Shown here: in pieces, positions 43,470-52,552 of the stretch
Numbering within the stretch: the first letter of the stretch is position 1
How the letters are laid out: the number at the start of each line of letters is the position of its first letter
Assembly (NCBI RefSeq): GCF_020037125.1
Contig: NZ_JAIQDG010000015.1
Span: 1 to 64,000 of the forward strand
Length of the DNA stretch: 64,000 nucleotides
Reading direction: 5' to 3'
DNA from: Myxococcus sp. RHSTA-1-4
GTDB taxonomy: Bacteria > Myxococcota > Myxococcia > Myxococcales > Myxococcaceae
Position numbers and translations under genes: made by a program
Notes under the pieces: model-generated
The model's database searches: none
Told to the model about the DNA's origin: nothing
Seen by the model: the letters and a program-made list of their open reading frames with translations, nothing else

Positions 43470-44393
43470 ATGAAGGGTCTCTCGCGTTTCGGTGTCCTGA
43501 GTGCGTGTGTGCTCGCAACGGCTTGTGTCACGAAGGAGGAGCCCACGACGGCACCGACGGAGACCGGGTCTCCGGAGCAGGGCACGCAGTCGCTGTCCGC
43601 GAAGGCCGCTGAACGCTGCGGCACGCGCCAGCTCACGGACGACGAGGAGAAGCAGGTCAAGGAGCACCTCGCGAAGCACGCGGAGGCGGCGAGGAAGCCC
43701 GGGAGTGGCGGTGGGGCGTCCGTGACGGGCGGCACCATCAACGTCTACTTCCACGTCATCAACAAGGGCACCGGCGTCTCCAACGGCGACCTGACGTCGA
43801 CGATGATCAACGACCAGATTGCCGTGCTCAACGACGCCTACGCGCCGTGGGGCTGGACCTTCAACCTGGTCCAGACGACCCGCACGACCAACAGCACCTG
43901 GTTCAACAACTGCGGCGACAGCACGGTGGAGACGGCGATGAAGACGGCGCTCCGCCAGGGCTCGGCGGACGACCTCAACATCTACAGCTGCAACCCGTCC
44001 GGCGGGCTGCTGGGCTGGGCGACCTTCCCGAGCTGGTACGCCAGCGCGCCCACGGACGACGGCGTGGTGCTGCTCTACTCGTCGGTGCCGGGCGGCTCGG
44101 CGGCCCCGTACAACCTGGGCGACACGGGCACGCACGAGGTCGGCCACTGGATGGGCCTGTACCACACGTTCCAGGGCGGCTGCTCCAAGACGGGCGACTC
44201 CGTGAGCGACACGCCCGCCGAGCAGAGCGCCGCGTTCGGCTGCCCCGCCAACCGCGACACGTGCCGCGGCACGGGCCTGGACCCCATCTACAACTTCATG
44301 GACTACACCGACGACGCCTGCATGGACCACTTCACCGCGGGCCAGGACGCGCGCATGGACCAGATGTTCAGCGCGTACCGCTACGGCAAGTAG
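43470..44393 (+). CDS. M43 (pappalysin/cytophagalysin-like) zinc metalloprotease, lipoprotein
   Basis: A 307-residue exported protease. The signal peptide has lipobox LATAC, so it may be surface-anchored or later released. An acidic/Lys-rich propeptide-like region covers residues 20-85. The active site is HEVGHWMGLYH (His-His-Glu with the third His, residue about 225) and the Met-turn follows in YNFMDYTDD. Cys pairs (NNCGDS, IYSCNPS, GGCSKT, GCPANRDTC) suggest disulfides. ATG 43470 follows GGAGG. Probably an extracellular enzyme used in predation or matrix turnover. Confidence 0.85.
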   Translation: MKGLSRFGVLSACVLATACVTKEEPTTAPTETGSPEQGTQSLSAKAAERCGTRQLTDDEEKQVKEHLAKHAEAARKPGSGGGASVTGGTINVYFHVINKGTGVSNGDLTSTMINDQIAVLNDAYAPWGWTFNLVQTTRTTNSTWFNNCGDSTVETAMKTALRQGSADDLNIYSCNPSGGLLGWATFPSWYASAPTDDGVVLLYSSVPGGSAAPYNLGDTGTHEVGHWMGLYHTFQGGCSKTGDSVSDTPAEQSAAFGCPANRDTCRGTGLDPIYNFMDYTDDACMDHFTAGQDARMDQMFSAYRYGK

Positions 44394-44412
44394 TCGTGGG
44401 TTGAAGCGCTGA

Positions 44413-44447
44413 GCGCCACCGGGGGCCGGGCGTGTCCCCGGTGGCGC
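44413..44447. terminator. bidirectional terminator between M43 protease and AraC genes
   Basis: GCGCCACCGGGG (44413-44424) and CCCCGGTGGCGC (44436-44447) form a perfect 12-bp stem with an 11-nt loop between the convergent genes. On the plus strand it is followed by CCGTTGT. Confidence 0.7.
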
Positions 44448-44462
44448 CCGTTGTACCCGTCC

Positions 44463-45497
44463 TCAGGTCACCGCCCCGGGGGCGTGCTCCTTCTGCCAGG
44501 CCAGGGGCGTCGTGCCACTCCAGCGCCGGAAGGCGCGGGTGAAGGCGCTGGGGTCGCTGAAGCCGAGCAGGAAGGCAATCTCGAAGTGGGCGAGCTGCCC
44601 GTCGCGCAGGAGCTGGAAGGCGCGCTCGCGGCGCACCTCGTCCTCGAGTCCCGCGAAGGACGCGCCTTCCTCACGCAGGCGGCGCTGCAGGGTGCGCTCG
44701 CTCACGGCAAGGCGCGAGGCCACCTCCGCCGGGCCCAGCTCTCCGGTGCGGGGCTGGGCCGCCAGCATCTCGGTGACGCGCTCCCGCCACGTGCGGCGCT
44801 CCGCCGCGTGTGCGCCGGCCAGCGCTGCCTCGGCGCGGGCGTGCAGGAGGTTGCCCAGGTCGATGTCCGCGTGCCGGATGGGGAGCGAGGGGATGGGCTC
44901 ATCCGCCTCCATGACGTAGGCCCCGGCGTCGTACTCCGCGGCGATGCCGAGGAAGGACTCCACCTCGGACGAAGCCGCGTGACGTGGGTGCGCGAAGCGG
45001 AGCCTTTTCGGACTCCAGTGCGTGCCGGTGAGGGCACGGCCCGCGGCCACCATGCCGAGCATCAACCCCTCGGTGGGGTGCCGCAGCGCCACGGCCCAGG
45101 CGTCCTCGGGGTGGAGCCGCAGCTCCGTGCGCATTCCCGAGGGCGTGTCGGTGGTGTGCCACTCCGTGCGCGGGTCCAGCAGCGCGTTGACGCGGCAGTG
45201 CCGCACCAGGGCGGTGCGCAGGTCGGGGCTGTTGACGAGCACGTACCCCACCAGGCCGAAGTGGGTGGGCTCCAGGCACTCCGCCAGCCGCACGCCGAGC
45301 GGCTGGGAGCCGCCCACCGAGACGAGCAACTCCCAGACGCGGCGCAGCGCCTCGTACGACACGCGGGTGTCCGGGGCGGCCAGCCGCTCCTCCGTCTCTC
45401 CGGTGGCCTCCAGCAGGCGTGGCCGCGGAATGCCGAGCGACTCCCCCACGCGGAACAGCGTGCGGAAGATGGAAGACTGGAGCGACCGCGCGAGCAT
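44463..45497 (-). CDS. AraC-family transcriptional regulator
   Basis: A 344-residue regulator with the Arabinose_bd/OruR-type N-terminal domain seen in ArgR-like and virulence AraC proteins (residues about 15-200: LRRVWELLVSVGGSQPLG, HFGLVGYVLVNSPDLRTAL, HWSPKRLRFAHP). The AraC HTH pair follows (about 245-340: LAVSERTLQRRLREEG, IAFLLGFSDPSAFTRAFRRWSGTTP). ATG 45497. Although the frame stays open far upstream, that part is antisense to the P450 gene. It is divergent from the P450 gene, with 135 nt between starts, so the P450 is its likely target. Confidence 0.85.
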   Translation of the reverse strand: MLARSLQSSIFRTLFRVGESLGIPRPRLLEATGETEERLAAPDTRVSYEALRRVWELLVSVGGSQPLGVRLAECLEPTHFGLVGYVLVNSPDLRTALVRHCRVNALLDPRTEWHTTDTPSGMRTELRLHPEDAWAVALRHPTEGLMLGMVAAGRALTGTHWSPKRLRFAHPRHAASSEVESFLGIAAEYDAGAYVMEADEPIPSLPIRHADIDLGNLLHARAEAALAGAHAAERRTWRERVTEMLAAQPRTGELGPAEVASRLAVSERTLQRRLREEGASFAGLEDEVRRERAFQLLRDGQLAHFEIAFLLGFSDPSAFTRAFRRWSGTTPLAWQKEHAPGAVT

Positions 45498-45632
45498 CGG
45501 GCATGGGCAGCATGGACCAGGGGCTTCGGGGCCGCAATCCGGCGTGGCGGCGGGGGACAACGGGTTGGCGGCCCGGGGCAATGCACCCGGCGTCCCTTCG
45601 CGCCATGTATCGCCGTGCAAGGAGACGCCGCC

Positions 45633-47021
45633 ATGATGACCACCGCCATGCCCACGTCGAACACCACCGCCCCCCGAACCGCCTCCGGGCCCCGGGGCCA
45701 CCTGCTCTTCGGCGTGCTGCCCGAGGCGCGCCGGGACGTGCTCGGCCTGCTGACGCGGACGGCTCGCGAGTACGGGGACGTGGCCCGCTACCGGCTCGGG
45801 CCCATCACCTCGCACCTCATCACGCACCCGGACGGCGTGCGCCACGTGCTGCAGGAGCACGTGAAGAACTACACCAAGGACCACTTCTCCTACCGGCTGG
45901 TCAGCCGCGTCGCGGGCAACGGGCTGCTCACGAGCCAGGGCTCCTTCTGGCTGCGGCAGCGGCGGCTGGCCCAGCCCGCCTTCCACCGGCAGCGCATCTC
46001 CGCGATGGCGGAGGCGATGACGCGGGCGACGGTGGAGATGCTGGAGCGCTGGGACGCGCACGCCGCGCGCGGTGAGCCGGTGCCGGTGGTGGAGGAGATG
46101 ATGCGGCTGACGCTGACCATCGTCGCGGATGCCCTCTTCGGCACCTCGATGGGGGACAAGGCGGCGGAGGTGGGGGCCGCGTTCAACGTGCTGAGCGAGC
46201 AGACCACCACCCGCTTCCGCACGATGCGCCTGCTGCCTCCAGTGCTGCCCACCCGCTATGACCGCGAGTTCCGCGCCGCCGGACGCACGCTGCAGACCAC
46301 CGTCATGGACATCATCTCCGAGCGGCGCCGGCGGAACGAGGACCGGGGCGACCTGCTCTCCATGTTCATGCTGGCGCGGGACGAGGACACCGGCGAGTCG
46401 ATGACCGACGAGCAGCTCCGCGACGAGGTGCTCACGATGCTGGTGGCCGGCCATGAGACGACGGCCACGACGATGAGCTGGGTGTGGGCGCTGCTGGACC
46501 AGCACCCGCACGTGGAGGCGAAGCTGCACGCCGAGCTGGACGCGGTGCTGGGAGGCCGTCCACCCACGGCCGCGGACGTGCCCCGGCTGGGCTATACGCG
46601 CATGGTGGTGGAGGAGGCGATGCGGCTCTACCCGCCCGCGTACATCTTCAGCCGGGCCGTGAAGGAGGACGACGTCATCGGCGGCTTCCGGATTCCCGGG
46701 GGCACCACCGTGGACCTCAGCCCCTACGTCACCCACCGTCACCCCGGCTTCTGGGCGCGCCCGGAGGAGTTCCTCCCGGAGCGCTTCTCGCCCGAGGCCT
46801 CCGCGCAGCGCCCGCGCTACGCGTACTTCCCGTTCAGCGGCGGTCCGCGCCAGTGCATCGGCAATGGCTTCGCGATGATGGAGGCGCAGCTCATCCTCGC
46901 CACCGTGGCGCAGCGCTTCCGGCCGAGGCGTCTCCCCGGCCACGAGCTTACGCCCGAGCCGCTCATCACCCTGCGCCCCAGGGGGAGCCTGCCCATGCAC
47001 CTGGAGCGGCGCGGGTCATGA
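45633..47021 (+). CDS. cytochrome P450
   Basis: A 462-residue P450. The heme-binding loop FPFSGGPRQCIGNGF holds the thiolate Cys near residue 410. The I-helix oxygen-activation motif is AGHETTATT, the K-helix ExxR is EEAMRLYPP, and PERFSPE precedes the loop. It has no N-terminal membrane anchor. The sequence resembles class-II-like bacterial P450s related to BM3 and fatty-acid or terpene hydroxylases (CYP102/CYP4-like). No ferredoxin or reductase is adjacent. ATG 45633 follows AAGGAG. It overlaps the convergent Hsp70 gene by 6 nt. Confidence 0.88.
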   Translation: MMTTAMPTSNTTAPRTASGPRGHLLFGVLPEARRDVLGLLTRTAREYGDVARYRLGPITSHLITHPDGVRHVLQEHVKNYTKDHFSYRLVSRVAGNGLLTSQGSFWLRQRRLAQPAFHRQRISAMAEAMTRATVEMLERWDAHAARGEPVPVVEEMMRLTLTIVADALFGTSMGDKAAEVGAAFNVLSEQTTTRFRTMRLLPPVLPTRYDREFRAAGRTLQTTVMDIISERRRRNEDRGDLLSMFMLARDEDTGESMTDEQLRDEVLTMLVAGHETTATTMSWVWALLDQHPHVEAKLHAELDAVLGGRPPTAADVPRLGYTRMVVEEAMRLYPPAYIFSRAVKEDDVIGGFRIPGGTTVDLSPYVTHRHPGFWARPEEFLPERFSPEASAQRPRYAYFPFSGGPRQCIGNGFAMMEAQLILATVAQRFRPRRLPGHELTPEPLITLRPRGSLPMHLERRGS

Positions 47022-48533
47022 GGCCACGCGCCTGGGGGCGCGCAGGTCGGTGATGGGCAGGGGGTGGCGCTGGCCCTGGGGGGAGACGAGCGCGGCGTTG
47101 AGGACGAAGTCCTGGCCCATGCGCAGCTCCAGGGTGGTGGGCCCCTTGTGGGTGGTGCGCCACTCCAGGTCGATGCGGACGGTGCCCAGCAGCTCGCGGT
47201 CCACGGTGGTGGCGTCGAGCGACTCGAAGAGGGCCACGGAGATGGGGCCGGGGATGAGGGGCAGCTCCAGGGTGATGGACTTCGTGGCGGGCACGGGGGT
47301 GTTGGCGGGGATGACCTCGTGCTGGGCGCCGCCCGGCACCATGATGCCAATGGACATGGGCACCACGTCCGCGAGCCCGGCGATGCCGCGCGCCAGGTTG
47401 CGCCCGAGGATGGCCGCGCCCACGCACACGCCCAGCTCCGGGTGGACCTCCTTCTCCGAGGACAGGCGCTTGAAGTGGGCGAGGCGCTGGCGGATGGCGG
47501 GCATGCGCGTCTGGCCGCCCACCAGCACCAGCTCGTCAATCTGGTCGGACCTGAGCTTCGCGCGCTCCAGCACGTCGTCGCAGGCGGACGCGGTGCGCTC
47601 GATGAGCTGGAACACCATCTCCTCGAGCTGCTGGCGGGTGAGGGTGTAGTCGAAGTCGATGAAGGCGCCGTCCTTCTGGGCGATGCAGGGCACGCGCAGC
47701 ACGGTGGCGTCGCGCTGGCTGAGGGACATCTTCGCGGTCTCGGCGGCGAAGACGAGCCGCTGCATCACCACCTTGTTCCCGCGCAGGTCGATGCCGTGCT
47801 TGCGCTGGAAGTCCTCCGCCAGCATCTCCACGACGCGCTCGTCGAAGTTGGCGCCGCCGAGGAAGGCGTCGCCGCCGGTGGCCAGCACCTTCACCACGCG
47901 GTTCTGCACGGCGAGCAGGGTGGCGTCGAAGGTGCCGCCGCCGAGGTCGAAGATCATCACCGTCTGCTCGGGGTTGCGCAGGTTGGCGTAGTAGAGCGCG
48001 GCGGCGGTGGGCTCGTTGACGATGGCGCGCACCTGGAGGCCGGCCTGCTCGGCGGCCTGCCGCACCGCCTCGCGCTGGCGGATGCTGGCGTGGGCCGGCA
48101 CGGTGAGCACGCACTCGCGGAAGGGCTCCCCGGCGGCATGGTTCGCCAGGGTGAGGATCTGCTTGATGATGAGGTGGGCAACCTCGGTCAGCGACGTCTG
48201 CTTCCCGTACATCGTCACGGCGGTGTAGCCGTCCGGGGCCTCGACCAGCTCGAAGGCGTACTTGTCCTTGTGCTGGGTGACGTACTCGGACTGGAAGCGG
48301 CGTCCCAGGAAGCGCTTGGCGCCGAAGACGGTATGGCGCGGGTCGTCGATGATCTGCCGCCGCGCGGCATGACCGACGATGGACTTGTCCGCCGCGTGGA
48401 ACCACACCACGGAGGGCAGGGTGAAGCTCTTGTCCGTCACGGGCACGAGACGCAGCTTGCCCGCCTTGTCGAAGAAGGCCGCCGAGGTGTTCGTGGTCCC
48501 GAAGTCGATTCCGAGGATGGAGGCCGTGCTCAT
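47016..48533 (-). CDS. Hsp70/DnaK-like protein lacking the lid
   Basis: A 505-residue Hsp70-family protein. The ATPase domain (residues 1-375) has phosphate-1 GIDFGTTNT, phosphate-2 FDLGGGTFD and adenosine loop VLVGGQTRMPAI. NEPTAAALYYA is the connect region. A short beta substrate-binding domain follows (about 385-495; SIGIMVPGG, IPANTPVPATKS), but the helical lid and EEVD-like tail of DnaK (638 residues) are absent. No DnaJ or GrpE gene is near. Stand-alone lidless Hsp70s are frequent in myxobacteria; their clients are unknown. Confidence 0.85.
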   Translation of the reverse strand: MSTASILGIDFGTTNTSAAFFDKAGKLRLVPVTDKSFTLPSVVWFHAADKSIVGHAARRQIIDDPRHTVFGAKRFLGRRFQSEYVTQHKDKYAFELVEAPDGYTAVTMYGKQTSLTEVAHLIIKQILTLANHAAGEPFRECVLTVPAHASIRQREAVRQAAEQAGLQVRAIVNEPTAAALYYANLRNPEQTVMIFDLGGGTFDATLLAVQNRVVKVLATGGDAFLGGANFDERVVEMLAEDFQRKHGIDLRGNKVVMQRLVFAAETAKMSLSQRDATVLRVPCIAQKDGAFIDFDYTLTRQQLEEMVFQLIERTASACDDVLERAKLRSDQIDELVLVGGQTRMPAIRQRLAHFKRLSSEKEVHPELGVCVGAAILGRNLARGIAGLADVVPMSIGIMVPGGAQHEVIPANTPVPATKSITLELPLIPGPISVALFESLDATTVDRELLGTVRIDLEWRTTHKGPTTLELRMGQDFVLNAALVSPQGQRHPLPITDLRAPRRVAS

Positions 48534-48700
48534 GCGGGCCGGAGTTTCCCACGTCCGGGAGCCCGCTTCAGCCCCTGAAGTGGTGGGCCCGGTCGCCTGC
48601 CGCCTCTTCACCTGGGGTCGAAGGCGGAGCGGCACGGAGAGGCCGGGCGAGGTGGGCAGGCCGCCCCGGTTGGTGGACGCAGCGGGGCTGCATCATTGCC

Positions 48701-48895
48701 GCGCTTGCACAGGCAGAGGCAGACACTCGGCGCTGGGACTCCTTCTGCATGCGGGCGCATTGGGGACCCGGCGAGCCGGCGCTCGAAGCCACAACCGCGC
48801 AGCTCGAGGCGGCGGGCCAGCAAGGCTGGGAACTCGTCACGGTCGATGAGGGGACCTACTGCATGAAGCGTCCCCTGCGCCAGGCACGCGCGCCC
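48701..48895 (+). pseudogene. remnant resembling DUF4177-type small protein
   Basis: A coding-like stretch without an obvious start or stop of its own. It reads as RRWDSFCMRAHW, then QLEAAGQQGWELVTVDEGTYCMKRP. The (Q/E)GWELV-V-(D)-YxKRP pattern is that of DUF4177-like proteins, whose N-terminus is W-E-Y-F/K. The frame runs on past 48895 into sequence antisense to the 49011-49703 gene with lost family character. Probably a decayed copy; an ATG at 48749 gives a shortened product. Confidence 0.35.
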
Positions 48896-49010
48896 CTATT
48901 ACGCGCCGCAGGTGGCGCCGCGGTTCACCCGCCCCCTCCCGTCAGGACCTGGGCTGCCACCACGGGGGCAGGAGGAGCAGGGCCAGCGCGCCGGAGCGGG
49001 GCGCGCGGCG

Positions 49011-49703
49011 TCAGCCGCCACGCTTCCCAGCCCGGAACTCGGTGGCCCATCGCTCCAGGGTGGCCGTCACCCCGCCGCCCTCGGCCTGTCGTGGCATGGC
49101 CGGGCTGCGTCGCGGTACCGGCGCCGGGGGCGCTCCCTCCGCGCTGGAGGGCAGTGTCTCCGGCCGGCCCTTCTTCCGGACCCACGCGCGCGGCGAGGCG
49201 CCGGTACGAGGCGCGTCGGCCGGCGGGGCGGCCTTCTCCGCCTCCGCCCGGCGTTTGCGCGAGAGGATGACGTCGGGGAGGCTGTGGGGCGCGGCGTCCT
49301 CCACCCACAAGCGGTGCAGGCGCCCGGTGGCCACCATGAGGCGCCGCTTCTGGTAGTGCGCGGCGCAGTACCCAAGGCTCCGCACCGGGTTGCGGCAGCC
49401 GATGACAGCGCAGGCCCGGGGCCGCGGCTCGGCGGCGGCAGGTGGCGCAACCTGCTCGGCCACCGGTGCGGTCCCGGCAGGGGCGCCCAGGCGCGCGTTG
49501 CGAGGGTGATGCCGCCCCCCAGACAGCCGAGCTGCAAGGCGCTCCAGGTCCGACGCCAGTCCGGAGAGAGACGCCTTCAGCGCGCTGCGGAGCGCATTCC
49601 GAAGGGACTCATCCAGCGACAGCGGGGCAGGGGACAGAGCGTCGGAGGCAGAGGGGCGAGGCCCCCGAGATGGAGTGGATCGACGGCGAAGGGGTCTGGG
49701 CAT
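49011..49703 (-). CDS. conserved myxobacterial protein with CxxxxC-x9-CxxH motif
   Basis: A 230-residue basic protein. The core (residues about 97-150) is CAVIGCRNPVRSLGYC-AAH-YQKRRLM, a C-x4-C-x9-C-x2-H arrangement like a small zinc knuckle, then GRLHRLWVEDAAPHSLPDVIL. The N-terminus is helical with LRNALRSALKASLSGLASDLERL. The C-terminus is disordered and Pro/Arg/Ala-rich. Similar proteins in Myxococcus are labelled vegetative protein; no function is known. Nucleic-acid binding is a guess from the basic charge and the putative zinc site. Confidence 0.62.
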   Translation of the reverse strand: MPRPLRRRSTPSRGPRPSASDALSPAPLSLDESLRNALRSALKASLSGLASDLERLAARLSGGRHHPRNARLGAPAGTAPVAEQVAPPAAAEPRPRACAVIGCRNPVRSLGYCAAHYQKRRLMVATGRLHRLWVEDAAPHSLPDVILSRKRRAEAEKAAPPADAPRTGASPRAWVRKKGRPETLPSSAEGAPPAPVPRRSPAMPRQAEGGGVTATLERWATEFRAGKRGG

Positions 49704-49760
49704 GTGGAGTGGCTTCGCTGCCGGGGTCGCGCGGACGCGGCGAACCGGAACGTGCGCTGA

Positions 49761-50000
49761 TGGTTAACACGCCCCTTTCGTGGTGCACAGCCCTCGCCCA
49801 TGAATGCTGGTGGCTGCTCGTCCGCCACCAGCAGCCGGGCCTTCACCGCCGCCCAGCAGTTCGCGGGCCACTCCACCCCCGCCGCCACCGCCACGTCCTA
49901 CGCGGGCCGGGACGTGGAGCACCAGGCGAGCCGCGTCGCCGCGTTCCGTCTGGTGGACGCCCCGGCGGCCGAGCACGCCGCGGGCACACGGGAAGCTGTC
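49761..50000 (+). pseudogene. possible C-terminal remnant of a tyrosine recombinase
   Basis: Within a 350-nt stretch lacking a convincing gene, one plus-strand frame reads SSRAFTAAQQFAGHSTPAATATSYAGRD. The order AxQxxxGHSTPAxTxxYxxRD resembles the end of XerD-like integrases, where GH-S and the final Tyr are catalytic. The upstream HxLRHT part is missing. This is a short, uncertain match; chance cannot be excluded. Confidence 0.25.
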
Positions 50001-50052
50001 AGCATGGCTGCCCGCCCACGCAGCACGCAAGAGGGGCAGGGGATGCAGGGGG

Positions 50053-51561
50053 TTACGACTCCGACTGCCCGCGCCGCAGGCCCAGTGCCTTCATCTTCTT
50101 GTAGAAGTGCCCACGCTCCAGGTCGAGGATGCGCGCCGCTTCCGTCACGTTGTCGTGCGTGTGCGCGAGCACGTGAACGATGATTTCGCGCTCCGCGTCC
50201 TCCACCTGCTCGCGGAAGGTGCGGTCCACGCGGGGGCGGAAACCCGCCTGCGCCGGGGCCACCGCCGCCGGCACCGGAGCCGGAGCCGCCAGGGCCGGCG
50301 CGGGCGTGTTGGAGGCCTCCGTGAGCGCCGCCTCCGCGCCAGGGGAGGGGACGGGCGCCGGAGCACTCTCGGCCGGGGATGGAGGCAGCGCCACCGTGCG
50401 GCCCCGGGGCAGCAACTCCAGCGCGTCCGTCCGGGTGATGATTGGCCCCTCGCAGAGGATGGCCAGCCGCTCCACCAGGTTGCGCAGCTCGCGCACGTTG
50501 CCCGGGTAGTCGTAGGCGCTCATCACCGCGAGCGCCTCGGGTGAGAGCGTCAGCGGCCGGCGCCCGTTCTTCGAGCACGCCTCGCCGAGGAAGGTGTTGA
50601 TGAGGTCCGGCAGGTCCTCCCGCCGCTCTCGCAGGGGCGGCGAGTGAATCTGGACGACGTTGATGCGGTAGTACAGGTCCTCGCGGAAGCGCCCGGCGGC
50701 AATCTCCTTCTCGAGGTTCTTGTTCGTCGCGGCGATGACGCGCACGTCCACCTTGAGCGTCTCCGTGCCACCCACACGCTCCAGCTCGCCCTCCTGCAGC
50801 ACGCGCAGGAGCTTGGCCTGCATCGCCGGCGGCATGTCGCCAATCTCGTCGAGGAAGAGCGTGCCCTCGTGCGCCAGCTCGAACTTGCCCCGGCGCACGC
50901 TCACCGCGCCGGTGAAGGCGCCCTTCTCATGGCCGAACAGCTCGCTCTCGATGAGCTCGTGCGGCACCGCCGCGCAGTTGAGCTTCACGAACGGCTGGCC
51001 CTTGCGCCGTGAGTTCTGGTGCAGCGCCCGGGCGATGAGCTCCTTGCCCGTGCCGTTCTCGCCCGTGATCAGCACCCGCCCCTCCGAGGGCGCCGTGCGC
51101 TGGATGAGGGAGAAGATGCGCTGCATGGCCGGGCCGCTGCCCACCATGTCGTAGCGCCCGAGCTGCGCCCGCAGCTCCCGCAGCTCCTCCATGGCCGCCT
51201 GGTGCTTGAGCACGTTGCGCAGCGCCACCAGCATCCGCTCGCGGGCGATGGGCTTCTCCAGGAAGTCCCTCGCCCCCAGCTGCGTCGCCTTCACCGCCGT
51301 GTCGATGGTGCCGTGCCCCGACATCATGATGACGGGAAGCTCCGGCTTCAGCTCCGTCAGCCGCGCCAGCGCCGTCAGTCCGTCCATGTCCGGCATCTTC
51401 ACGTCCATCAGCACCGCGTCCACCGGCCGCGCGCTCACCACGTCCAACGCCACCTGCCCGCTGCTGGCCAGGTGCGTCTGATACCCGGCGAGCTGCAATG
51501 ACTGGCTCAAGGTGAGCAGGATGTTTTTCTCGTCGTCGACGATGAGGACGGAGGCGGGCAT
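50053..51561 (-). CDS. NtrC-family sigma-54 response regulator
   Basis: A 502-residue regulator with receiver (residues 4-120; phospho-Asp in VLMDVKMPDMDG, Lys in EKPIARE), AAA+ domain (about 140-370; GENGTGKE, intact GAFTGA loop, GTLFLDEIGD) and a Pro/Ala linker (about 385-440). The C-terminal Fis-type HTH is DNVTEAARILDLERGHFYKKM. It should activate sigma-54 promoters when phosphorylated; no histidine kinase gene is next to it. ATG 51561 is used. It is divergent from the OmpA/Pal lipoprotein gene. Confidence 0.9.
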   Translation of the reverse strand: MPASVLIVDDEKNILLTLSQSLQLAGYQTHLASSGQVALDVVSARPVDAVLMDVKMPDMDGLTALARLTELKPELPVIMMSGHGTIDTAVKATQLGARDFLEKPIARERMLVALRNVLKHQAAMEELRELRAQLGRYDMVGSGPAMQRIFSLIQRTAPSEGRVLITGENGTGKELIARALHQNSRRKGQPFVKLNCAAVPHELIESELFGHEKGAFTGAVSVRRGKFELAHEGTLFLDEIGDMPPAMQAKLLRVLQEGELERVGGTETLKVDVRVIAATNKNLEKEIAAGRFREDLYYRINVVQIHSPPLRERREDLPDLINTFLGEACSKNGRRPLTLSPEALAVMSAYDYPGNVRELRNLVERLAILCEGPIITRTDALELLPRGRTVALPPSPAESAPAPVPSPGAEAALTEASNTPAPALAAPAPVPAAVAPAQAGFRPRVDRTFREQVEDAEREIIVHVLAHTHDNVTEAARILDLERGHFYKKMKALGLRRGQSES

Positions 51562-51690
51562 GGAGGGCGCTCCCAGCGGCGGGCCGCGGCGCGCGGCCAC
51601 TCGCGGGTCAATGACGCAATCTCACGGAAAATATTTGGAGATTCAAGGGTTTCGGGGCGTGCCCGGGGTGTCTCGGAAGGGACAAATGCT

Positions 51691-51719
51691 TTGACTCGTC
51701 TCGTTACTGCGACTAGACG
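51691..51719 (+). promoter_or_regulatory. sigma-70-like promoter
   Basis: TTGACT (51691-51696), 17 nt, TAGACG (51714-51719). The -35 box and spacing are good; the -10 box is a weaker match. It lies 59 nt upstream of the Pal-like lipoprotein start. Confidence 0.45.
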
Positions 51720-51777
51720 CGACACAGTTGCCCGTGGAGCGGGCGTGCTTTCGTATTTCACGAATTCGGGAGGAATG

Positions 51778-52530
51778 ATGCGTCGGATTTCCCTTTGGGC
51801 GGGGCTCTCCCTCGCCATGGCCGTGCTGACCGGCTGCCCCCCTACGTACCCCAACTGCAAGGATGACTCGACGTGCGCCGAGAAGGGCGAGGTCTGCGTC
51901 CAGGGGACCTGCCAGGAGTGCGCGACCGACGCGAACTGCAAGGAGGGCTTCACCTGCCAGAACAACAAGTGCGCGCCCAAGCCGCCCGAGTGCACCACCG
52001 ACGCGGCCTGCGGCGAGGGCCGTATCTGTGAGGCCGGCAAGTGCGCCGAGGCCCAGTGCAAGGACGACTCCGCGTGCCCCGGCGGTGGCAAGTGCCAGGC
52101 CGGCCGCTGCCAGGCCCCGACGGACACCTGCACCACCAACACGGACTGCGGCGAGGGCCAGGAGTGCCAGGCCGGCAAGTGCGTGACGGCCGCCGCGGAC
52201 CGCTGCGACTGGAGCCCCATCCGCTTCGGCTTCAACGAGTCCTCGCTGACCTCCGAGGCCCAGCAGCGCCTGTCCGACCTGGCCGCGTGCATGAAGTCGG
52301 GCCAGCAGGGCGCCCTCACGCTCGCCGGGCATGCGGACGAGCGTGGCACCGAGGAGTACAACCTCCAGCTGTCCAACCGCCGCGCGGCCTCCGTGAAGCG
52401 GTACCTGACGGACCTGGGCGTCGCGGCCAACCAGCTGAAGACGGTGGGCTATGGTGAGACCCGCCCCGTCAGCAACGCCTCCTCGGAAGAGGCGTGGTCC
52501 GAGAACCGCCGCGTCGAGTTCCAGCGCTAG
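51778..52530 (+). CDS. Cys-rich lipoprotein with C-terminal OmpA/Pal domain
   Basis: A 250-residue outer-membrane lipoprotein (lipobox LTGC). Residues about 25-135 contain Cys-rich modules (CKDDSTC, CATDANC, CTTDAAC, CKDDSAC, CTTNTDC, each followed by C-x(4-5)-C). Residues 145-250 are an OmpA/Pal peptidoglycan-binding domain (IRFGFNESSL, LAGHADERGTEEYN, LSNRRAASVKRYL, VGYGETRPV, NRRVEF). Length after the Cys modules matches Pal. The protein therefore tethers a Cys-rich head to the wall. ATG 51778 lies 4 nt after GGGAGG; ATG 51775 is also possible. No tol genes adjoin. Confidence 0.8.
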   Translation: MRRISLWAGLSLAMAVLTGCPPTYPNCKDDSTCAEKGEVCVQGTCQECATDANCKEGFTCQNNKCAPKPPECTTDAACGEGRICEAGKCAEAQCKDDSACPGGGKCQAGRCQAPTDTCTTNTDCGEGQECQAGKCVTAAADRCDWSPIRFGFNESSLTSEAQQRLSDLAACMKSGQQGALTLAGHADERGTEEYNLQLSNRRAASVKRYLTDLGVAANQLKTVGYGETRPVSNASSEEAWSENRRVEFQR

Positions 52531-52552
52531 TCTGAGGTAGGCTGCGCGCTCA

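Noticed and set aside
45498-47000. Minus-strand extension of the AraC frame through the P450 gene
   Set aside because: The AraC family N-terminus begins at 45497; the extension is antisense to the P450 and has no domain.
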